From: Anaerolineae bacterium
GTDB taxonomy: Bacteria > Chloroflexota > Anaerolineae > Promineifilales > Promineifilaceae
Direction of reading: 5' to 3'
Length of the DNA stretch: 35,304 nucleotides
Assembly (NCBI GenBank): GCA_024762395.1
Contig: JANTHP010000007.1
Span: forward strand, 1 to 35,304
How positions within the stretch are numbered: position 1 is the first letter of the stretch; each line of letters opens with the position of its first letter. The position numbers and the translations under genes were made by a program. Below, piece after piece: positions 16,801-22,996 of the stretch. The notes under the pieces are model-generated. The model was given only the letters and a program-made list of their open reading frames with translations. It made no database searches and was not told the origin of the DNA.

Positions 16801-17277
16801 TTATTCGTACTTAAAACCGGCTTGTTCGGCGATCATCATCAACAGCTTGGACGAGGAACGTTTTGGCGCATAGACGCCGGTTTCCCATTCGCTGACGGTG
16901 GGTTGGCGGATGGCTAACTGTTGGGCAAATTCTTTTTGCGATAATCCCATGTGATGGCGCAGCGCTTTGACCAAATCGGCATCCCACAGCACTAAATCCC
17001 CTTCCCGCTTGACGTTGTAGACCAATCCCGGTTTGCGGAATGTGATTTGCTCGCCGACTAAATCAATCGTTTCGACATGATAACCGGCGCTCATCCAGGC
17101 GGACGATTGCACGGAACCGTCGCTGCGATTGCTCCACCAGGCGCGTTGGGCGCGGGCGGAGGCGGGCAGCCTGGCGCCAATGATCGTTTCGATTTGGGAC
17201 AGGGACAGCGTGAGTTCGTTTTGGTCGCTTTGCTGTAGGTGGATGTACAGCGGGTAGTATTTGGTTCCTTTTTTCAT
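16801..17277 (-). CDS. DUF7662-like domain fused to XRE-type helix-turn-helix
   Basis: This 158-residue protein has an N-terminal domain (about residues 6-85: YYPLYIHLQQSDQNELTLSL, IIGARLPASAR, AWWSNRSDG, AWMSAGYHVETIDL) matching the pattern of the DUF7662 family, often seen in defence or regulatory proteins. A C-terminal XRE helix-turn-helix (about 103-155: LRHHMGLSQKEFAQQLAIRQPTVSEWETG) follows. It is probably a DNA-binding regulator whose N-terminal domain senses or binds something unknown. It lies 25 nt downstream of the next gene on the same strand, so the two are likely one operon ending at the 16663-16692 terminator. Confidence 0.8.
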   Translation of the reverse strand: MKKGTKYYPLYIHLQQSDQNELTLSLSQIETIIGARLPASARAQRAWWSNRSDGSVQSSAWMSAGYHVETIDLVGEQITFRKPGLVYNVKREGDLVLWDADLVKALRHHMGLSQKEFAQQLAIRQPTVSEWETGVYAPKRSSSKLLMMIAEQAGFKYE

Positions 17278-17302
17278 GCGAATGCGCCTGTGTTTATTTT
17301 GC

Positions 17303-17752
17303 TTAAGTATACCCCATTCCCAGGCCGACTCGTTGGTTTAGTTTGAAGAAAGCGACGAAGCGTCGTACGGCCGTATCTTCCGACTGTACTTTTCTCATCA
17401 AAATCTTTTGTTGGCGCAGTAAAAATTTTTCTTTGCCGGGAGGAAAGACGAAACCAAAGCCGGCCGACATAGTAAAATCGTCCAACGGGATGAGCCGCAA
17501 AAAGAGGAGATAATCGGGAGCGGCCGTTTGACTGAGACTGATGTCTATTAACCTGATTGGCTCTTGTTCTGTAAGCAGGTCGGATAAAATCAACGTATTT
17601 TCCGCTTGTCGAATGGATTCAATACGGAAAAGCGACGTATGAGCGTGCAGCATCCGGCAAGTTTCCAGAGTCTGGTGGTTTATTGATTCACCAACGTCAC
17701 GGTACTTTTTATATTTTTTGACTAACGGGCTTTCTTTCATAAACCAGGACAT
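17303..17752 (-). CDS. Unrecognised 149-residue protein, partner of the HTH gene
   Basis: I do not recognise a family. The protein is soluble, has a basic N-terminus (LVKKYKKYRDVGESINHQTLETC), a hydrophobic beta-rich middle (PDYLLFLRLIPLDDFTMSAGFGFVFPPG) and a basic C-terminus. ATG 17752 has AAGGA 7 bases upstream. It is the first gene of a two-gene unit with the DUF7662-HTH regulator, so a shared regulatory or defence role is possible, but nothing in the sequence proves it. Confidence 0.72.
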   Translation of the reverse strand: MSWFMKESPLVKKYKKYRDVGESINHQTLETCRMLHAHTSLFRIESIRQAENTLILSDLLTEQEPIRLIDISLSQTAAPDYLLFLRLIPLDDFTMSAGFGFVFPPGKEKFLLRQQKILMRKVQSEDTAVRRFVAFFKLNQRVGLGMGYT

Positions 17753-17771
17753 ATCAGATTCCTTTGAAAAT

Positions 17772-17797
17772 GTAGGTCAAGTTTGCAAACTTGACCT
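17772..17797. repeat. Palindrome AGGTCAAGTTTG/CAAACTTGACCT, copy 1
   Basis: A perfect 24-nt palindrome (17774-17797) with a TTGCAA centre lies in the divergent region between the unknown protein and the LysM/M23 gene. The same sequence recurs at 19517-19544 on the other side of the LysM/M23 gene. Confidence 0.9.
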
Positions 17798-17809
17798 GCT
17801 GCTGTGTTT

Positions 17810-17824
17810 TAAGTGACAGTCACT
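17810..17824. repeat. Palindrome AAGTGACAGTCACTT
   Basis: Seven-base arms surround a central A. Closely related sequences occur at 22652-22715 and near 7420. It may be an operator or a short hairpin; no function is evident. Confidence 0.7.
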
Positions 17825-17927
17825 TTTGTTCACTCATTTGAAATGCACTCATAACATTTTCCCATAAAACATTGCAATGCGTCAAAAACCCATGTCTTGT
17901 TGCTGTAGATGGTATAAAATGCGAGCG

Positions 17928-19511
17928 ATGAAGATTTTTAGGCGATATTATCGGGTTCTTATCGGTATTTTTCTGGTTGTTTTGAGCGCCGCCGGCTGCG
18001 AACGGCCGGATCCGGAGGTGACGATTGTGGCCTCGCCGGGCGTTTTTGCGCCGCCGCCAACGCCGTTGGTGACGCCTTTCAGCGCCGATGTCCTGGCGCC
18101 GCCGACGCCGCTCCCGGCGCAGCCTGTCAGCCAATCGCCGCCAAACAGTTTGCCGGAATATGTTGGTAATCCCACGCCAGATCCGCCGCATTATGCTATT
18201 GAGGGAGAAAGTGAATCGTATGTCAGCCATAATGTGACGGCCGGGGAGACGTTGGGGTATATTGCTCAACTTTATGGCAGCAGTGTTGACGAGTTGCAGA
18301 CGGTTAACCAATTGGGGGAAGCTGATTTGTTGTTTGCGGGGCAGGTTTTACAGGTTCCTACTCAAGGCGAGTTGGCCGGGTCTGATTTTAAGATTATTCC
18401 GGACAGTGAATTGGTCTACGGCCCGGCGGCCAAAGGGTTTGATGCGGCGGCTTTTGCCGGGCAGTTGGGCGGCTATCTTACAGCTTATCGTGAAGAGGTG
18501 GAGGGACGGCCGTTAGACGGGCCGGCGATTGTGCAGCTTGTGGCTGACCGGCACAGCGTTAATCCGCGCCTGCTGCTGGCTGTTTTGGAGTATCGGACGG
18601 GCTGGGTGACGCAGGCGGCCGGTTATGTGGTTGACGATGGGTATCCGATGGGGCATGTTACGCCCAATGGCGCGGGGTTGTATAAGCAGTTGAGTTGGGC
18701 GGCGAATGCGTTGAATTGGGGGTATTACGGCCGTTCCGAAGCCAACATCACCTCCTTCCTTATCAACGACGGGACCCGGCTCGCCTTTGACCCAACCATC
18801 AACGATGGCACAGCCGGCGTACAGGCCATGCTGGGCGCATTTGATGCCGCCGACTATGAGAGCTGGCAGTTCGACGTTGGGCCTGATGGTTTGTTTGCTA
18901 CGTTTTCCCGCTTGTTTGGCAACCCTTTTGCCTACACCGTTGACCCGCTTTGGCCGGTCGGCCTGATGCAGCCGCCTATGAAATTGCCCTGGGCCGACGG
19001 CGAAACCTGGTATTTTACCGGCGGGCCGCATGGCGGCTGGAACAGCGGCTCGGCCTGGGCGGCGCTGGATTTTACGCCTACCGGCGAGCAAAATGGGTGC
19101 GTTCAATCGGAGGCGTGGGTGACGGCCGTTAGCGATGGCCTCGTCGTTCGCAGCGATTTTGGCGCGGTTGTGGTGGATTTGGATGGCGACGGCTACGCCG
19201 GAGCCGGCTGGGCTGTTTTGTACATGCACCTGGAAACGCGGGACAGAATTGCGGCGGGGACGTTTGTGCAGACGGGCGACCGGTTAGGCCATCCTTCTTG
19301 CGAGGGCGGGTTTTCTAACGGGACTCATTTGCATATTGCGCGGCTGTATAACGGCCGTTGGGTCTCCGCCGACGGTCCCGTTCCGTTTGACATGGGTGGC
19401 TGGGTCTCGCAAGGGCTGGGCCGCGAATATGATGGCCTGCTCATTCGCGGTGGCGAAACGAAAGAAGCCTGCGAATGCCGCGAAGAGTTGAACGCGATTA
19501 CGGCGGAGTAA
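17928..19511 (+). CDS. LysM and M23 peptidase lipoprotein
   Basis: This 527-residue protein starts with a lipoprotein signal (MKIFRRYYRVLIGIFLVVLS-AAGC). A Pro-rich linker leads to one LysM domain (about 97-144: HNVTAGETLGYIAQLYGSSVDEL), a helical middle region, and a C-terminal M23/LytM-type zinc peptidase (about 365-500). Zinc ligands fit H368 (GGPHGGW), D381 (AALDF) and H469 in HLH (467-469). LysM binds peptidoglycan and M23 enzymes cut its peptide cross-links, so the protein should act at the cell wall. The segment LLLAVLEYRTGW in the middle looks lysozyme-like in pattern, but no catalytic Glu can be assigned safely. I chose ATG 17928 because longer starts (17877, 17919) do not give a normal signal peptide. 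Confidence 0.88.
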   Translation: MKIFRRYYRVLIGIFLVVLSAAGCERPDPEVTIVASPGVFAPPPTPLVTPFSADVLAPPTPLPAQPVSQSPPNSLPEYVGNPTPDPPHYAIEGESESYVSHNVTAGETLGYIAQLYGSSVDELQTVNQLGEADLLFAGQVLQVPTQGELAGSDFKIIPDSELVYGPAAKGFDAAAFAGQLGGYLTAYREEVEGRPLDGPAIVQLVADRHSVNPRLLLAVLEYRTGWVTQAAGYVVDDGYPMGHVTPNGAGLYKQLSWAANALNWGYYGRSEANITSFLINDGTRLAFDPTINDGTAGVQAMLGAFDAADYESWQFDVGPDGLFATFSRLFGNPFAYTVDPLWPVGLMQPPMKLPWADGETWYFTGGPHGGWNSGSAWAALDFTPTGEQNGCVQSEAWVTAVSDGLVVRSDFGAVVVDLDGDGYAGAGWAVLYMHLETRDRIAAGTFVQTGDRLGHPSCEGGFSNGTHLHIARLYNGRWVSADGPVPFDMGGWVSQGLGREYDGLLIRGGETKEACECREELNAITAE

Positions 19512-19516
19512 ACGGC

Positions 19517-19544
19517 GTAGGTCAAGTTTGCAAACTTGACCTAC
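19517..19544. repeat. Palindrome GTAGGTCAAGTTTG and complement, copy 2
   Basis: A perfect 28-nt palindrome with a TTGCAA centre lies directly before the AGGAG ribosome-binding site of the sensor kinase. The 24-base core is identical to the one at 17774-17797, so the LysM/M23 gene is bracketed by two copies. Folding in mRNA could end upstream transcripts or affect kinase translation. Confidence 0.9.
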
Positions 19545-19554
19545 AGGAGACAAC

Positions 19555-21840
19555 ATGTTTAGCAACATCCGCACCAAACTTATTGCCGCTTTTCTGCTGA
19601 TTGTATTGGTTCCTCTCATTGGAACGGCTTTATACGGCAACTGGATTACCAGCCGCGTTATCAGCGAACGGGTGATTGAGTCGTCTCGCAACGATGTACG
19701 GCTTTATGCCGGGCAAGTCGTAAGTTTTCTAAATCACGTGCGCAGCGATGTGCTGTACCTGGCGCATATCTCCAGCCTGGAACAGTTGCTTGCGGCTCAG
19801 GCTGAGGAGGATGAAGCGGCGTTTGCGTTATGGCGTGAGCAGCTAGAACAAGATTTTCTTATTTTTTCTGCCGCCCGGCCTGAGTATTATCAGGTGCGCT
19901 ATATTGCCAATGATGGGCAGGAGGTGGCGCGGGTTGATTTTGACGGCCGTAACTCCTACATCATTCCCCAAGAGGCGTTGCAAAACAAGGCGCAGCGCTA
20001 CTACTTTCAGGAAGCGATGCAACTACCCCAATTCGGGATTTATGCCTCCCCGCTTGATTTGAATCGGGAACAGGGCGAGATTGAGGAGCCGTACAAGCCG
20101 GTTATGCGCTATGCGACGCCGGTTTTTGACGCCCATGACCAACGACAAGGCGTTGTTATCATCAATGTATACGCCGAGCAGTTTTTACGCCAGCCGCATA
20201 CAAGCAGCGGACGCTTGATAATGGCCGATCAGGATGGATACTATTTAGCGCATCCGGATCAATCGCGGTTATGGGGCGGCCCCAATGATTTGAATACCGG
20301 ATACAGTATCTGGCAGGATTATGACGACGCGGCGACTATTTTGGATGGGACCGGGGGCGCTATTGAGGGAAAATCGCGGGTGCTGGTGTACACGACGTTG
20401 TATCCGGTAGCTAATAACCGAACGCATTATTGGGTAATTATGCGGGACGAGCCGGCGGCGGCGTTGTTGGAACCGGTGACTTCTTTTCGGATAACGGCCG
20501 TTTCCATCCTGGCGCTCGCCGTATTCATTGCCTTTATTATGGCCCTGGCCTTGTCGCGCCAGCTAACCGCCCCTATTCTGGCGCTGCGCCGGGGCGTTGA
20601 GCGGTTCAGCCGGGAGGAATTTGATCAACCCATCCCCGTGCAGACAAATGATGAAATCGGGCAGCTTACGGCCGCCTTTAACGATATGGCCGCCGTCATC
20701 CAGCAGCATTTGATGCAGTTGGCCAAGCTGACCCATGCCGGACAGCGCATCGGCTCCGGGTTGGAGCAGCAGGCGACATTGAATGCGATTCTTGATGCGA
20801 CGCAGGATTTGTTTGCAGCCGAATACTGCGCCGTATCTTTGACCGATGAAGATGCCCCCGCCGAACTGCCTCCGTTAGCCGCGCAAAGGGGAGACGGCCG
20901 TTGGGCGGCGCTGCGAGAAACGGAAGATGTCATTCACGCGGGCCAACAAGCCTTAGCCAATGGGCAGTGGCGTTCTGTTTTTCTGGAAGAGAAAGATGGC
21001 TATTTTACCTGCGCTCCATTATGTATCGGAACCGAAAATATGGGCCTCATTGAACTTTATGGTTGTAACGCCGCCTTGAGCGAAGCAACGTGTGGCAACT
21101 TGCTTTTTACACTGGCTGTCGAATCGTCCATTGCTTTGGAAAACACGGAACTATATGAGACGCTGGACGATCATAAGCGGCAGTTGGAAGAACTAGTCGA
21201 ACAGTTGATTGACGTTCAGGAAGCCGAGAGGAAGTTTGTGGCCTACGATTTGCACGACGGCCTCATACAATATCTGGTAGCGGCCCGTTTGCAGTTGAGC
21301 AAATTGACCGGCCTGTACGCCAACCGCCCCCAGGACGATAAAGCGGCCGTTGCTCTGCAAGAAACAATGGCGCATCTGACCCAGGCCGTCCAGGAAGGCC
21401 GCCGGGTGGTGGAGGGATTACGTCCTACATTATTGGATAGTCTGGGATTGGTCCCGGCCCTTAACGAATTGGCGCGGGATGTAGGGCAGGTGTCTGGCTG
21501 GGAAGTCGCATTTGAAAACCAAATTGGCGATATGCGCTTATCGCCTACCGTTGAACTTACGGCGTTTCGCGTGGCTCAGGAAGCGCTTACCAATGCTCGT
21601 AAGCACGCCCGGGCCGGCAAAGTAGCCATTAAGCTAACTCAGGAAGATGGCGATTTATGTATTGTCGTGCAAGATGACGGCATTGGCTTTGATAAGGTAG
21701 AAACGCGCAAACACCGGCAATGTATCGGCCTGGTGAGTATGCGGGAACGGGCTACGTTGTTTGGCGGCGATTTTTCTGTGGAGAGCAATGTGGGCGAAGG
21801 AACGGCCGTCACTGTGCATCTACCTATTCGTGAGGTATAG
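19555..21840 (+). CDS. Sensor histidine kinase, NarL/HisKA_3 type
   Basis: This 761-residue membrane kinase has, in order: TM1 (about 8-28), an extracytoplasmic Cache-like sensor domain (about 30-305), TM2 (about 310-332), HAMP (LSRQLTAPILALRRGVERF...), a GAF-like domain (about 395-525: ATLNAILDATQDLFAAEYCAV), a short coiled coil, and a HisKA_3 dimerisation domain with phospho-acceptor H567 (AYDLHDGLIQYL). The ATPase ends it, with N box ALTNARKHA and G box DDGIGFD. It should sense an external signal and phosphorylate the response regulator encoded next. The ligand is unknown. ATG 19555 has AGGAG 5 bases upstream. Confidence 0.94.
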   Translation: MFSNIRTKLIAAFLLIVLVPLIGTALYGNWITSRVISERVIESSRNDVRLYAGQVVSFLNHVRSDVLYLAHISSLEQLLAAQAEEDEAAFALWREQLEQDFLIFSAARPEYYQVRYIANDGQEVARVDFDGRNSYIIPQEALQNKAQRYYFQEAMQLPQFGIYASPLDLNREQGEIEEPYKPVMRYATPVFDAHDQRQGVVIINVYAEQFLRQPHTSSGRLIMADQDGYYLAHPDQSRLWGGPNDLNTGYSIWQDYDDAATILDGTGGAIEGKSRVLVYTTLYPVANNRTHYWVIMRDEPAAALLEPVTSFRITAVSILALAVFIAFIMALALSRQLTAPILALRRGVERFSREEFDQPIPVQTNDEIGQLTAAFNDMAAVIQQHLMQLAKLTHAGQRIGSGLEQQATLNAILDATQDLFAAEYCAVSLTDEDAPAELPPLAAQRGDGRWAALRETEDVIHAGQQALANGQWRSVFLEEKDGYFTCAPLCIGTENMGLIELYGCNAALSEATCGNLLFTLAVESSIALENTELYETLDDHKRQLEELVEQLIDVQEAERKFVAYDLHDGLIQYLVAARLQLSKLTGLYANRPQDDKAAVALQETMAHLTQAVQEGRRVVEGLRPTLLDSLGLVPALNELARDVGQVSGWEVAFENQIGDMRLSPTVELTAFRVAQEALTNARKHARAGKVAIKLTQEDGDLCIVVQDDGIGFDKVETRKHRQCIGLVSMRERATLFGGDFSVESNVGEGTAVTVHLPIREV

Positions 21841-21863
21841 TGGAACCAGCGGACAACTTGAAG

Positions 21864-21964
21864 GAATTGTGAATTGTGAATTGTGAACGGTGAATTGTGA
21901 ATAAGGTGTCCAATCCACAACTCAAACGACTAAACGACTAATGACTAAACGATTAAACGATTAA
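21864..21964. repeat. Two word arrays (GAATTGT heptads; AAACGACT octads)
   Basis: GAATTGT and GAACGGT heptads run at 21868-21903. After a short spacer, octads AAACGACT, AATGACT, AAACGATT and AAATGACT run from 21925 to the start codon. The last word continues into ATGACTAACGAC, so the response regulator start codon is part of the array. The two arrays are not complementary to each other. Confidence 0.7.
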
Positions 21965-22624
21965 ATGACTAACGACAAAATCCGCGTTTGTATAGCCGAC
22001 GATCACGGCGTTGTGCGGGCTGGGTTACGCAGCCTGCTGATTGATTCCGGGTTAGATGTGGTGGGCGAAGCGGAAAACGGCCGTATCGCCATCGAAATCG
22101 TCAACCAACTCCAGCCCGACGTCCTCCTCCTCGACATCCGTATGCCCGACATGGACGGCCTGCAAGCGTTAGCCGCCATCAAAACCGCCCACCCCCAGGT
22201 CAGCGTCATCATGCTCACCACCTACGCCAACCCCGAATACCTGGCCCGCGCCGTTTCCCTGGGCGCCGCCGGCTACCTCTCCAAAGAAGTAGACCCCCAG
22301 CGCATCCCCCGCGCCGTCCGCGCCGCCGCCACCGGCGAAACCTTGCTGGACCGCGCCCTGCTCCGGGCCGCTCTGCAAAACGTCGCCGCGCCGCCCCCCG
22401 TTCAACCCGAACCCACCGCCATACCCATCCCCGACCTCACCGACCAGGAAATCGTCGTCCTTAAACTCATCGTCGAAGGGCTGAACAACGACGCCATCGC
22501 CGATGCCCTCTCCATCAGCCGCAGCACCGTCAAAACCCACGTCCGCCATATCTTCCAAAAATTAGACGTATCCGACCGCACGCAAGCGGCCGTTTGGGCC
22601 GTCCGTCACGGCCTGGCAAACTAA
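21965..22624 (+). CDS. NarL/FixJ-type response regulator
   Basis: This 219-residue protein has a receiver domain (1-120) with acidic pocket D12/D13, phospho-acceptor D57 (DVLLLDIRMPD), the T/S position in MLTTYA and K in YLSKEVD. A C-terminal LuxR-type helix-turn-helix follows (about 155-215: LTDQEIVVLKLIVEGLNNDAIADAL, SRSTVKTHVRHIFQKL). It is paired with the sensor kinase directly upstream. Its targets are unknown; the large respiratory operon starting 370 nt downstream is an obvious candidate. No clear ribosome-binding site precedes ATG 21965. Confidence 0.95.
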   Translation: MTNDKIRVCIADDHGVVRAGLRSLLIDSGLDVVGEAENGRIAIEIVNQLQPDVLLLDIRMPDMDGLQALAAIKTAHPQVSVIMLTTYANPEYLARAVSLGAAGYLSKEVDPQRIPRAVRAAATGETLLDRALLRAALQNVAAPPPVQPEPTAIPIPDLTDQEIVVLKLIVEGLNNDAIADALSISRSTVKTHVRHIFQKLDVSDRTQAAVWAVRHGLAN

Positions 22625-22651
22625 AGCGCCTTACAACCCCTACGCTTCCAG

Positions 22652-22715
22652 AGGTGACAGTCACTTAAAACGCATCGCGCTGTGGCGACAACCTTTGAGA
22701 CAGTGACTGTCACCT
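22652..22715. repeat. Inverted repeat AGGTGACAGTCACT ... AGTGACTGTCACCT
   Basis: Perfect 14-base arms (22652-22665 and 22702-22715) enclose a 36-base loop. Each arm is itself nearly palindromic (GTGACAGTCAC), so two small hairpins or one long one can form. It lies between the response regulator stop and the terminator. Confidence 0.8.
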
Positions 22716-22768
22716 TAGTAGATACTGTTCAGCAACCTTCCCTGAGCGTCAACAATTGCAGAACACCC

Positions 22769-22817
22769 AAATCACCCTGAAGGATGACCCTAAATCATCC
22801 CCCAGGGTGATTTTTTT
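22769..22817 (+). terminator. Intrinsic terminator of the two-component operon
   Basis: AAATCACCCTG (22769-22779) pairs with CAGGGTGATTT (22803-22813), with an inner stem GGATGA/TCATCC, and a run of seven T follows at 22811-22817. It cleanly separates the sensor/regulator genes from the respiratory operon. Confidence 0.9.
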
Positions 22818-22880
22818 ATGCCAACCTTAATGGAAAATAAGAAACAGAGAGATTAGTCTCATACCCAACTCGTGTCCGCA

Positions 22881-22996
22881 ATTAGGAGGTGAATATCGAA
22901 AGAAAAGCATAACCGATCGGGAGATGCGCCATTTTTTTGCCGGTGATGGCTCATCATAATCGTTTTTTTGGCGACACCGGCAGAGGAGAAATTTTT
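22881..22996 (+). promoter_or_regulatory. Candidate structured leader of the dodecaheme cytochrome gene
   Basis: The leader contains GCCGGTG (22939-22945) pairing with CACCGGC (22975-22981), immediately before the AGAGGAG ribosome-binding site (22982-22988). CGCC at 22927-22930 can instead pair with GGCG at 22970-22973, which conflicts with the first stem. Further upstream ATCG/CGAT and GCAT/ATGC lie in an interleaved order. Such competing pairings are seen in translation-controlling leaders. I could not match it to a known riboswitch class. Confidence 0.35.

Noticed and set aside
22881-22996. GEMM (cyclic dinucleotide) riboswitch before the multiheme cytochrome
   Set aside because: The conserved core words of that class (such as GCAAACC and GACGCAAAGCC) are missing; only a generic structured leader can be proposed.
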